From Macrotrachela quadricornifera (lineage: Eukaryota > Rotifera > Eurotatoria > Philodinida > Philodinidae), in NCBI GenBank assembly GCA_022393335.1, contig JAJEKB010021384.1, forward strand, positions 715,868 to 779,867: DNA of 64,000 nt. The letters run 5' to 3'. The notes beneath the pieces were generated by a model. It had not been told where the DNA came from, searched no databases, and saw nothing but the letters and a program-made list of their open reading frames with translations. Within the stretch, counting starts at the first letter, position 1. Each line of letters begins with the position of its first letter. Shown here one piece after another: positions 52,013-63,556 of the stretch. The position numbers and the translations under genes are program-made.

Positions 52013-55000
52013 CTCTGTTCATTTATTATGTCACATCACCACAACAGACTGTCAGTGCATCTAATGATGAAACTCAGATTAGCAATGAATTATGGTATAC
52101 AATGATTCATTTCACATCTGACTTTAATCATTGGGCGCACCGCCAATCTTTGTATCCAAAGAGGATAATAACTGAAGAAAATCAGATCAATCTCGTCCAT
52201 TATTACCTCGCTTGGACTTAAAGACAGTCAATGCATCGAATCACCAAAGTCCCATAAGAAATGAATCATTGTATATAATGATTCATTCCTCTTGCAAGAT
52301 TGATCATTAGACGCAGTGCTAGCTTTTGCTTCGAACGCGGATAATAATTGAAAGGAATCAGATTAGTCTCTTCATTTATTCTCCGAGTATGACAGAAAAC
52401 ACTGCTAGTGCATCCAATAATCAAAGTCTCATGAGAAACGAATCATTCCTCACAAAGATTCATTTCTTACGTGACTTTCATCATTCAGTCCATTCGAAGT
52501 CATTATGTCCAACAACGATAATAACTGAAGAGGGTAAAACGATTCTATTCAATTATTCTTCTCCTTCGAAGCAGAGAGTGCCAGTGAATCCCATGATCAA
52601 AGCCCTGTAAGAAATGAATCGTTCTTTACAATGATTCACTTCTCATGTGAGTTGGACCAATAGATGGACTTGCAGACTTTTTCTCCGAGGAGGATAATAA
52701 CGGTAAACGGATTATGTGATTCACTTCAATTATTATCAACTTGCACGTTAAGTCGGCAAGTGCATCCAATGATCAAAGCTACATTAGAAATGCATCATTT
52801 TCTACAATAATGCGTTTCTCATGCGAATTTGGACCATTCGATGCATCGCCAATATATATGTTTAAGGGGGATAATAACTGAAGAGAATCCGATGAGTCTC
52901 ATCAGTTATGATCCTCCTCGAACACAAACACTGTCAGTGCATTCAATGATCAAAGCCATATGAGAAATGAACCATTGCTTACACTCATTCATTTCTCATG
53001 TGATATTGAGCATTGAATCCCCTACTACTCTTCGTGCACAAAGGGGATAATAACTGATGAGACCCACCTGATTCCTTACAGTTATAATCTCTCTTGGATA
53101 CAAAGAGTGTCGATGCATCCAATAATCAAAGTAACATGAAAAATGAATCATCATATACAATGGTTCAATTCTCATGGGACTTTATTCATTCGATGCATTG
53201 ACAGTCCTTGTGTCCTACTCGGAGAATAACTGACGAGATCTATCTGATTCTCTTCAGTCATTATTCCCGTTCGAAGCAAACGCTGACCGTGCACTCAATG
53301 GTCACAGCTACATAAGAAATGAATCATCGTATACAATGCTTTATTTGTCATGTGACTTTCATCATCCCATGTACTAGCAGACTTTCTGTCTAACGACGAT
53401 AATAATTGATGACAATCACATGATTCTCTTCAGTTTTTATCCCCCATGGACACAAAGACTACCATTGCATCCAATAAAGAAAGTCACATGAAAAATGAAG
53501 CATTGTATACAATAATTCATTTCTGATGCGGCTTGGAACATTGGATGCACTGGCAGCCTTTGTGTCTAAAGGGAATAATAATTGAAGGGAGTCACATAAT
53601 TCTCTACAGTTACTATCATCCTTGGACACAAAGAAGGCCGGTGCGTCTAATGAATAAAGTCGCATAAGAAATGAATCATTATTTACCATGATTCATTTCT
53701 CATATGACTTTGATCATTGGAATCACCAACAGTCTTTGTATCCATGAGGGATAACAACTGAAGAGAATCAGCTGAATCTCGTCAGTTATTATGCTCGTTG
53801 GATATAAAGTGTACTAGTGCATCTGATAATCAAATTTACAGGAGAAATCAACCATTGTATACAATAATACATTGTTCATGTGAGTTGGATCATTGGACAC
53901 ACTAGCAGTCTTTGTGTATAAGAGGGATAATAACTGAAGAGAATCAGATCATACTCGTCCGTTATTATCCCTCTTGAATATAAAGACTACCAGTGCATTC
54001 AATGATCAAAACCACATGAGAAATGAATCATTATATAGAATCATTCATTTTCTCATATGATTTTGATGGCTGAAGGCACTGGTAGTCTTTATATTCAAGA
54101 GGGATAATAACGGACGAGTATGATCTGATTCTCTTCGGTTAATCTCCTTCTTGCACACAAAAGTCAGCCATTGCATCCAACGATCGAACTCACGTAAGAA
54201 ATAAATCGTTGTATACAATGATTCATTTCTCATGTGACCTTGATCGTCGGATGCACCGATAGTCTTTCTGTCAAAGACAGATAATCACTGTAGAGGGTTA
54301 GGTAATTCTCTTCAACCACTATTCCTCTTCGACCCAAAGACTGTCAGTGCATCCAATGAACAATGTCACATGAGAAATGAATCATTATATAGAATCATTC
54401 ATTTTCTCATGCGATTTTGCTCATTGAATGCATTGTTAGTCTTTTCGTTATAGGAGGATAATAGTTGACAGGAATCAGGTGATTCTCTTCGGTTAAACGA
54501 CTTCTTGCACACAAAAGTAGCCCAGTGCATTCAATGATCAAAGTCACATGAGAAATAAATCATTGTACACAATGATTCATTTCTCATGTGACTTTCACCT
54601 TTGGATGTTCAGGTAATGTTCGTGTTCAAGGAGATTAATAATTCAATAGAATCACTTAAACCTCTTCGGTTACTATTCCTCTTCGACACAAACACTGCCG
54701 GTACATCCAATGATCAAAGTCACATGAGCAAGGAATGATTCTAAGCCATGATTCATTTGTCATGTGACTTCGATCATTACATGCATTTGTAGCCTTTGTG
54801 TCCAAAGAGATTAATAATTGAATAGAATTATTTAATTCTCTTCAGATTTTACCCCTCTTGTACACAAAGACTTTTAATGCAACCAGTGATCAAAATCACT
54901 TGAGAAATGAATTATCGTAATCAGTGATTGACTTTTCACGCGACTTTGATCATTTGATGCACTGGAAGTCTTTGTGTGAAAGAAGATTTATAATTGAATA

Positions 55001-55850
55001 GAATCATTTAACCCTTTTCAGTTATTGTCCGCCTTGCACAGAAAGACTTCCGGTGCACGAAATGATCAAGGTCACATGAGAAATGAATTATTCTACGAGG
55101 GAATGATGCATTGCTCATGTGACTTAGATTATCAAATGCACTGACAGACTTTTGTGTACAAGAAGGAGAGTAACTGAAGGGAATCACCTGATAGTTGTCA
55201 ATTATTATCGTCCTTTGATGCAAAAATTGGCAGTGCATCTAATGAGCAAAATCACACGAGAGAATGAATAATTCTCTATAATGATCCATTTCTCATGTAA
55301 CATTGATCATTGGATGCACTGACAGTCTTTGCATCGATGAGGAATAGTGATTGAAGAGAATGGCATAAACCTCTACAGTGATTATCTCCTTTGAACACAA
55401 AGACTACTAGTGTTTCCCGACGATCAAGGTCACATGGAAAATAAATGATTGTATACAATGATTGATTTCTTATGTGACTTTGATTATTGGATAGAATGAC
55501 AATTTTTCTGTTGAAGGGTGATAATAATTGAAGAGAATTAGCTGATCCTCTACTGTTATTATTCCCGTTGGACACAAAGACTGCTAGTGTCTCTGAGGAT
55601 CAAGATCACAGAAGAAATGAATCATCATATACAACCATTCAGTTTCCACGTGCCTTTGATGATTGAATGCACTGGCAATTTTTGCGTCCAAGTAAGATAA
55701 TAATTAAAGGTACTCATATAATCCTATTGAAATGTCATGCGTCTTGGACACAGAGACTGCCAGTGGAGCGAGTGGTCAAAATGACACGAAACATGAATAA
55801 TTGTTTACAGCTATTCATTTCTCGTGTGACTTCGGTTGTACTACGTTTTT
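52013..55850. repeat. 176-bp palindromic satellite, about 22 units
   Basis: The start motif 'tgcatccaatgatcaaag' or a variant recurs at 52056, 52232, 52409, 52585, 52761, 52938, 53114, 53290, 53466, 53642, 53818, 53994, 54172, 54348, 54526, 54702, 54878, 55054, 55234, 55411, 55588 and 55764; most steps are exactly 176 bp. Each unit is two hairpins: one centred on 'atcattgtatacaatgat', one on 'gaatcagatgattctc'. Units differ by perhaps 15-30% but keep length and dyad symmetry. Small frames on both strands are by-products (176 is not a multiple of three). Confidence 0.95.
53931..54141. repeat. Near-perfect 211-bp palindrome inside the satellite
   Basis: Left and right halves pair with coordinate sum 108072 (53976/54096, 53941/54131). 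Unit-specific variants such as 'gaatataaagactaccagtg' (53976-53995) have the exact complement at 54077-54096, although other units read differently. Confidence 0.85.
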
Positions 55851-57246
55851 CTTCTGTTATTCATCTATTCATTGTACAAAATATATGAATAAACAATGCG
55901 CGTAGAAGAAGGTAAGTATATTTCATTTTCAAATCCAATTCTGTTTATTCGTCGATTTTCACTCGTTTCACTTTTAGGAACGACAATTGTCATCAATCCA
56001 CTGCTTCCAATCTCCTTCCAACAAACTTCTCCATCAATAAGGACATTTTTCCAACATTCTCTATCCATATTTTTTTGTAGTTAGTTTTTTTCAACATCAA
56101 TAAACATATATAGCACTAAAAATTGTCTATTTTCTCAAAGGAAAATATCTGGAAAATATGAAAAATGATCGATAAAGTTTACAATTTCAAAGCGAATATT
56201 TTAGCAATAATTTTTTTATGCCTGAAATGATGTATTTATTGATTTTTATATTCACATAAAATCTAATCTTGCAGTATTGTAGCGATAGTTACACGAAAAT
56301 ATATGGCGTTTACTGTATTCTTTTTTGTCACATGTGCACGAAGTTATATATTGAATAGTTATTATTTGTGTGCTTCTACACGATACGCACACCTTGGAAT
56401 GTTTATATGTATGAGAGAGATAGAGGAAAGAAAAAAAAATGATTGCAGTGTTTGCTCTATCAATTATAATTGATAAAGCAGACACTGCAATCATTTTTTT
56501 TCTTTCCTCTTCTCCTTTCGTATATATAAACAAGATCATTATATTTTGATAAATCGAAACTAATCACTACATTTCGTTTTCTTTCGCCTTCTTCTTTCAT
56601 ACACATAAACAAGATTATTTTTTGATAAATCGTAATTAATCACCATTTATCGAATCTCAACAGACGAATGCATTCAAGATAAATGCGAAGAGATACGTCC
56701 TTCATATGTGTTTTCATGTTTATTTTTGAATGAAGCACAATTTTTATTATGTAGATAAATGTAAGAGAACAATATCGATAATTCTTTTTCTATTTCAAAA
56801 ATAAAAATAAAAAGATGCAATCTCCAGTTGATGTTAACTTTTTTTTGAAAAACACATTATACAAATTTGAAATGTGAAAAAAAAATAAAATGATAATTGA
56901 TGATATTCATGTTAATAAATCTAAATGATAATATCATCAAAAAAAAAGACAAGATTAATTAAAATAAGAATATATATATATATATTTAGAGAAATTATAT
57001 CGATTTGAAGTTTCTTTTTTTTTCAGTGAGCAATAATATTTAATTGTTGTTGTTGTTACTATTTCTAAATTATTTAATTGTTACATATCATTATGAACAA
57101 TACTATTATCTGATTGATAAACTAAATTGATTATGTTCAGGATCAAATATACTATTAAGAGTAACAACATAACTTGATGATCAATTTGAATGAAGTGCAT
57201 AAGTATCTATATTTATTGATATTTTGATATTAAAGATGATGATGAA
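55851..57246. other. Intergenic DNA, no gene seen
   Basis: Overlapping 62- and 67-aa frames on both strands at 55865-56084 have no recognised domain. A direct repeat of about 80 bp ('aacaagat.att', 'tttgataaatcg') occurs at 56525 and 56605. Mostly AT-rich. Confidence 0.45.
56423..56509. repeat. Near-perfect 87-bp palindrome
   Basis: 'gaggaaag' + A9 + 'tgattgcagtg' on the left is matched by 'cactgcaatca' + T8 + 'ctttcctc' on the right around the centre 'caattataattg' (56461-56472). The stem is about 40 bp with one A/T length difference and one or two mismatches. Confidence 0.85.
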
Positions 57247-58200
57247 TATAAGATGATCAATAAGCCTTGGTGCCTTTCAGAAAAATCGTTCGTTCTCTCT
57301 TATAGTAAATTGTAAAATGTCCGAACTTTGGTATATTATTCCTTGTAACATGGCGAATAACATCCTAAATTTTCACCTCTCTCTCCCGATAAATAAGAAA
57401 GATATGAAGCCTAATATTCTACCAATGTTATTTTCTGCAGGTCGCAAAATACATATAAATGAGCCATTTTTGGATTTCATTTTTCTACCATTTGATATGT
57501 GTCATTAAGGAAAGAAAATATACGAGAAGATGCAGCATGAAAAGTTCTACAACCTTCATAGTGCGGGATGCTTTATGTTATGTAATTTTTGCTTTCAAAG
57601 AAAGGTAAAGCTTCGTACCATCAGTTTTTAAATTAATCGCACAGAGTTTTGCTTTTTCTGGAAACAAAAATTACATAAATTAAAGTGTAATGTACTGTGT
57701 AGATTTTACAGCTTTTCACGCTGCATCTTCTGATGTATTTTGCTTTATTTTAATCAAATATATTAGGTCATAAATATGGTAAAAAGATGAATTTTTCATT
57801 CTCGCAGAACAAAACGTAGGGCAACAAAAATTGATCTCATACAGTTTTGCCTCTTTTGAAAGCTACAATTACGTAAATTAAAGTATTAGTACTATGTAGA
57901 TTTTAGAGATTTTCACGTTGCATCTCCTCGTATATTTTCTTTCCATAATGACACATATCAAATGGTAGAAAAATGAAATCCAAAAATGGCTCATTTATAT
58001 GTATTTTGCGACCTGCAGAAAATAATATTGGTAGAATGTTAGCTTTCACATCTTCCTTATTTATCAGGGTAAAGAGGTGAAAATTTGTGATGTTATTCCT
58101 CACGCTACAAGAGACAATATACCAAAGTTTGAATATTTTACAATTTACTATAAGAGAGAATGAACAATTTTTCTGAGAGGTACCACGACTTATGGATCAC
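57247..58200. mobile_element. Foldback element of about 0.95 kb with nested 'gatgcagc' units
   Basis: The arms 57260-57515 and 57945-58185 are inverted copies ('gaaaaatcgttcgttctctc', 'ctaccatttgatatgtgtca'). The 63- and 66-aa frames on opposite strands share the stretch GRKIHINEPFLDFIFLPFDM because they are the two arms. The spacer holds a full 'gatgcagc' unit (57505-57765) and a half copy (57830-57955). No transposase. Confidence 0.78.
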
Positions 58201-59027
58201 CCTGTAACTGTGCAGTCTAATAGATGTGAATGCAGATCGATACAGATATATAGAGACAGATTTGACGACATAGAAATAGTGGTAACGACTTAAGAATAAC
58301 TATACGGATCGAAAATACTCAACTCATCAAAATCTTGGAAAGTGACAGCGAATGCAAAGATTTCTGATATCATTAAAAAATGGTAAATTGCAGAATGAAC
58401 TGTAACAGAATAAGGTGCATAAATATATATATATACACTAAGTGAGGATAACGGCAAATGGTGAGTTAAACGTTAACAGAAAAATCTGTTTAATTTGATA
58501 GACCAGACTACATATTGCATTTTATGGAACAACGCTAAACTTCATAAGAAAATCTGAACTCAGAAAAATAATTTCAAGTATCTACGTGTGTGTGAACATA
58601 AAATCTCATTGAATAAAGTTTAGGAACGATATTTTTATCCAGTCTAAAAAAAACGCGTTGTTCGTAATCCGGAGGAAAGGGAATTAATATTTCGTGAGAA
58701 CGGTTTTTTAACGTTACTTATATACAAAAATGCTGGTTTTTTGAAGTTCTTGTCTGTCTGGATTTGTTTACTAAGTATTTTGAAGACGTAGGTCTGGGTG
58801 ATTATATCATCGCATACTCATATCCATCTACCCATTCTCTTTTTTATTAGTTTTGTCATAAATGAAATAGTAGACCAAGAAGATAAATAATAGGAAGAGC
58901 TTACACAGAAACATTCACATTAGAACATAGTCATCATATAAATAGCACAGATTGGCATAGCAAAATCAAATATTCATATATAAAAGTATATGAGTGTTCT
59001 ATAATGGTGGAATACTCTATAGAAATG
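58201..59027. other. Intergenic DNA, no gene seen
   Basis: No coding signal. A short (TA)n tract is at 58422-58438. Confidence 0.5.
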
Positions 59028-59389
59028 CTAAACACTATCTTGTTCATAAGAGTTTTCAACCATTCGTTTTATAAATGTTGTTATTTCTTGATTTTTCTCA
59101 TTAAATAAATGCGTAATAGCATGATCGATAACATCTGTACGCCATATATCAATTGTTGAATACATTGACTTTTCACCCATTGACGATTCTTTGTGTGTAT
59201 TTGTAAAAATTTTAATTGTCTCTCCGTTATCCAATACAAAATTTGATGGAAAATCAAGTACTGTTTCAGATTCATTATCTATTTGATGTGATAAACGCCA
59301 TCCAGTTAAATCAATAGTGTTATTCATTAAAGTATTTGTTAATGTGATACATCCATGGCCAAATGATATATAATCAATAATTACAGGAC
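59028..59389 (-). CDS. Last exon of a lamin-tail-domain protein (partial)
   Basis: The acceptor TTCTAG ends at 59390. The exon reads IIDYISFGHGCITLTNTLMN, then NTIDLTGWRLSHQIDNESE, a hydrophobic strand and LDNGETIKIFTN. This is the pattern of the lamin tail (LTD) immunoglobulin-like fold: strand, 'D(L)TGW.L', 'L..GE.I.I'. It stops at 59028 after 40 polar residues. In animals this fold ends nuclear lamins and some cytoplasmic intermediate filaments. The rod-encoding exons are not found upstream in the window; a foldback (59627-59830) and the MULE at 59838 lie there, so the gene may be broken or its exons lie far beyond. Confidence 0.6.
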
Positions 59390-59626
59390 CTAGAATGAAG
59401 TATTACACATTTTCAAGAAGTCTTGCAAATCCGAAACGTAGATTTGCTTAGCTCAATAATTAATCGATTGTATTTTTGAATATCATAGACTAGAAAAGAT
59501 CTAAGAAGATATGAGTCCATGATACAATATGGTTGAGATACAGAAATTTTTTAAAATTTTTCCTACGGAAGCCTGATTTTCAAATAAGACCGAAATTTTT
59601 GAGTTTTGACCTGATGTATTGCCCAC

Positions 59627-59830
59627 ATCAAAGTCTTAACTAGATTAACTTATAGGGAAATTTTCAGATTTTTAAAACGCACCATTAATAAAATACGTAT
59701 ATTTCAAAAATGAAACGCTTTTTCATTAATGTAATATAAGACAAATATCTTGAAAAACTCATATGTCATCAACAGTGCATTTTAAAATTCTGAAAATGTT
59801 TCTATAAACTAATCTAGTTAAGATCTTGAT
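59627..59830. mobile_element. Small foldback MITE, 204 bp
   Basis: ATCAAAGTCTTAACTAGATT at the left end pairs with 'aatctagttaagatcttgat' at the right end; the interior arms also pair ('gaaattttcagatttttaaa' with 'ttttaaaattctgaaaatgt'). It ends 8 bp before the MULE begins. Confidence 0.7.
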
Positions 59831-59837
59831 ATAGGCT

Positions 59838-62086
59838 GGGTCCGCTACACTTTGCCGACAATCACTTTGCCGACATATCACTTTGCCGACAGATATAATT
59901 TGCTGACAACTTGTTTTGTCACCATAGTTTGTTCATGTTTCAGTCCACCAAATCTAGTAGTTTATATGGTGCAACACGAGAAGTGAAATAACTAGTTCTC
60001 GTCTGACAGAAGGTAAATATATAGAAAGACAAAGATAACCAATACAGCGAATCACGACATAAAATCTAATTTTTTATTGCTTTTTTTACAAAATTCTTTT
60101 GCTAAAAATTAAAAATATTTATAATAAAAGATTATGAGCAATACCCCGAAGAAAATCGATAGTTGAGTTGTTGCCACGATCGGCAATAACATTTTGGATT
60201 CTGACTTCTCTGACTTCATCTTCTTTGCGCTTCTTTGGAGCTGGTCCACCACGCATTGGCCTTTCAATTTCCACTTCCACTACATTTTGTTCTTTTTGAA
60301 TTTGTTTAATTATCGTGAAAATACCAACATGAGATCGAGCAATTAATGCTTCCCAGCGTCTATGCCAAGCTTCGACTTTGTTTTGAGTTCTTGGAAATGC
60401 AAATTTCATATTATCAAAGACAGATCACATTGAAGGCGAAAATAATGGATTGTTTCTTTGAACTGATCCGTTTCTCAAGAGCCTTTTTACTTTTCCATAT
60501 ACATAATTATTTTCAAACCATTGAATAATTGGTTCAGCCTCAGATGGTAGTAAATTTTTGACTCCATCAAATGCATTAGGAATTTCTAAAGGACTTAAAA
60601 AAGCCAAAGCTGGTATATGTCTTATAAGCAGACTAAAGTTTTGGTCAGTTCCATATTTCTTGGCCAATCCTGCATCTTGAATTTGTCTATATACCGATTG
60701 TCCTAGATGGAAATGACAACCTTGGCTTTAAGCACTTGAAAACTCTGATTGCACTGCATTGATGGAACCTTTTTCAAAATCCGTTAACACAAAGTCTGGC
60801 TTTAATTCCAATTTATTTTCGTCTGCCAATTCATGAAGTTCCTGAAACAATCTTTGATATAATTCTTCGCTTTTCTTACTCATAAGTGCGTAGACCAATG
60901 GAAGAATTTGAGAATTAACATTTCCACCAGCAGGTGCGTGAACACTGTACAATTGACGAAATAAAGTTGGAACAGTCTTAAATGTACCATCCATTATCCA
61001 ATATTTTGCTTCTTGCAGCCATTTAAGATTTTCATTTGTTGTAAAAAGCAAAATCCTTTCAGTTCTATCAGTGATGTCTTTCACAAAAGGGACTCCGCTG
61101 AATGATATACAATATGCATCTGGTAATTTAAATTCGTCCAAAATTTTTGGTTCAACTTCTTCGTCACTAATGCATTTTGCTCTACTGACTTGTTGTCCTA
61201 AAGCATTTTTTCTTGGTAAACATGGTTGTATTTCACGCGATGTTGTAGCAATAACATTAGTAATTATCTGTACAGGTATGTCATTGCTAATTTGAGCCAG
61301 TTCCTTCATTTGAATGCATGCTTTCAAAGCTGAGGATTTGCTTGCTTCTGGAGCATGATTGTGCTGATTAGCATCAAATTTTTTAATCTTATGCTGGGTC
61401 CCAACACAAATTGTAATAGCTCTTGCTGTACATTTCCATGCCTTTCCACCTTTGTGCTCACAAACCCAATAATACGAATCACCGCAATTTTTGTCTTTGA
61501 TATATAAAAACCCATCAATGTTTATTTTGAACTTACCTCTTGTAGATTTAATCACTTCAGCATAGCTGCTTGAATCGCTTCCACTGTTTTGACTTGAAGC
61601 CATAATCAAATTGTAATTTAGTTCACTGGTAACAGTTTATCAACGGGATACTTGGTTTAACTGATATAAAATCAGCGTCTGATTTTATTTCGAAAAATGT
61701 TCACTATATATAGGTGAACGAATTGGAAAAATCCGGAAGATATTTCGAAATAACCATAAACGCGAAGGGTATATTCCAAAAACAGGTAAAAAACAAGAAC
61801 TGTTGGAAAATACCATATGTGAAGAGGAGGAAAGAAAGAAGAGACATGTGTATATCGTATATGTCATCTATACGATCTAATAAATGAGAAGAGCGAAAAA
61901 GAATATAATATTGAATCGTAGTATAACACAGTTGAATTTTAAAAAAATTTTTGGTACCGTACTCTAAACAAATGTCAGTTTTTTTTACTTGAAATTCTTT
62001 TCAGTAAAATAAAACCTTTCGGCAAAGAGTACCTTTCGGCAAAGTGGCGTCGGCAAAGTTATTTTCGGCAAAGTGATTGCGTCCTG
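59838..62086. mobile_element. MULE (Mutator-like) DNA transposon, decayed
   Basis: The left end GGGTCCGCTACACTTTGCCG and the right end complement (CAGGACGCAATCACTTTGCC) are inverted repeats built from tandem CACTTTGCCGAC subunits: three plus a variant on the left (59848-59895), four on the right (62015-62075). About 2.25 kb, with one transposase gene on the minus strand. I found no clear 8-9 bp target duplication. Confidence 0.82.
60119..61609 (-). pseudogene. MULE transposase with N-terminal FLYWCH finger, two in-frame stops
   Basis: One frame of 497 codons is open except for two nonsense codons: TAA at 60730-60728 and TGA at 60427-60425. The second sits where related transposases have Trp. 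N-terminus: FLYWCH zinc finger (YYWVCEHKGGKAWKC, later QHNH). The catalytic core shows MDGTFK (first Asp), LTDFEKG (second Asp), CHFHLGQSVYRQIQ (C/H motif) and NKVEAWHRRW (Glu). All catalytic residues survive, so the inactivation is recent or the element is maintained by others. The start ATG is near 61609-61603. The C-terminal tail is basic (PAPKKRKED). Confidence 0.88.
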
Positions 62087-62279
62087 TCACATTGTACAAA
62101 CATTAAACGATCATGTATTTTTTTAATTGTAAATTACTACAAGTATTTGTTATTTAATGAGATATATTTAGAAGCTGTTATTTTAGAAAATTATCGGTTT
62201 TGTAATACTATTGATTCATTCTTCATTAGATTGACAGATATTTTTAACACGTCCGGTATCATATAGTGAAAATCAACAT

Positions 62280-62440
62280 GAATGAGAAAAATAGCAGTCA
62301 TTCATTCACTCACTCACTATGAGTCACTTTTTTCCTTCTCTACGAAACACTAGATTCTCTTTTTCTTTCTGCCCATTCGAGGAGCAGAACGAAGAACGTG
62401 TCTTGCAATAAGTGAGTGTATACTGCTATTTTTCTCATTC
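62280..62440. mobile_element. 161-bp MITE with 19-bp perfect inverted repeats
   Basis: GAATGAGAAAAATAGCAGT at 62280 and its exact complement ending at 62440. The next bases also pair partly ('cactcac' with 'gtgagtg'). No coding capacity. Confidence 0.75.
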
Positions 62441-63556
62441 TTAATGAATTCTTAATGAAATATATTAGTTCAGTTCGTGATTGAATTTGACAAGCTTAGA
62501 TATACAACGATGACAATAACAAATCTATTGGTAGCCGTGGCCAATCTGTAACCAGTATGAACTGATACCCCTCCACATTTAAAGAGATTTGCTGATATTT
62601 CTAACTCGCACTGATAAATCAATGACAGTAAAGTGATAAATAAGAGTTACCATTGTATCCCCAACACAGTTTTCTTTATTAATGTGACCCTTCAATACTC
62701 TTTTATCAGTTACAAAAATATGAACTTATTTGTTTTTAATATGGCAGAAATATTCAATTTTTGGTGTGTCTAATAATTTATTGTATCTCCTATACACTAA
62801 AGTATAGATATTTGGCAAATATTATAAAGTTGATGTGAATGAATTCTAAAATGGTTTTTTTCAAATCACAACCGATAACGGAGTCGAGAGTTCTTCTGAC
62901 TTTGATGCAAATAAAAAATAATACAGATGGTGAAAGAGAATAATGTTAGAAATAAAAAGTTTTCTCAGCATCACTGCTACATCGTCAACTTCATCCCTCA
63001 ATTTTTGTTTTCAATATTTTTACTCTCCATTTTAACAATACTCGATACTTATTTCATATATGTATCATTCTTTTCGAGTTTCGATGGATGAAATAAGTAT
63101 AAGTTTTATATGAAACCCTATTTTCATTCTGAAATCATTACCTTTATACTCATATTACAGATTTGTTTAATAAGTTATAATTTGAAAAGTTCATTTTGAA
63201 TTGCAATAATGTTTCAGTATTTGCATCAGCAACGTCATATTTTTATTACTTCAGAATTTCATATAGTATTAATAAAATATCTGTGCTGCATATATCAATT
63301 ATTTTTTACAGGTTAATTCAGCTATAATAAATGATGCTTTCGAAATCGATAAAATATTCGCTTTGAAATATATTTTTTTTTGTAAAGAGAAGTACTGAAA
63401 ATATTATGACTCATCAAATTCAAACGTAATGCTGCTGACATTTAAACAATATTTTTTTATACCACAAAATTCTTTTATTGAATTGAAAAATAACGTCAAC
63501 AAAAAAAATAATGATAGTAGCAACATAAAAAGTACTATGATTTGATCACGTGTACT
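62441..63556. other. Intergenic DNA, no gene seen
   Basis: AT-rich downstream flank of the membrane-protein gene at the right edge. No gene supported. Confidence 0.5.

Noticed and set aside
52326..55888. Similar small proteins along the 176-bp satellite
   Set aside because: The period is 176, not a multiple of three. The palindromic units give similar peptides on both strands; no signal peptide or start context recurs.
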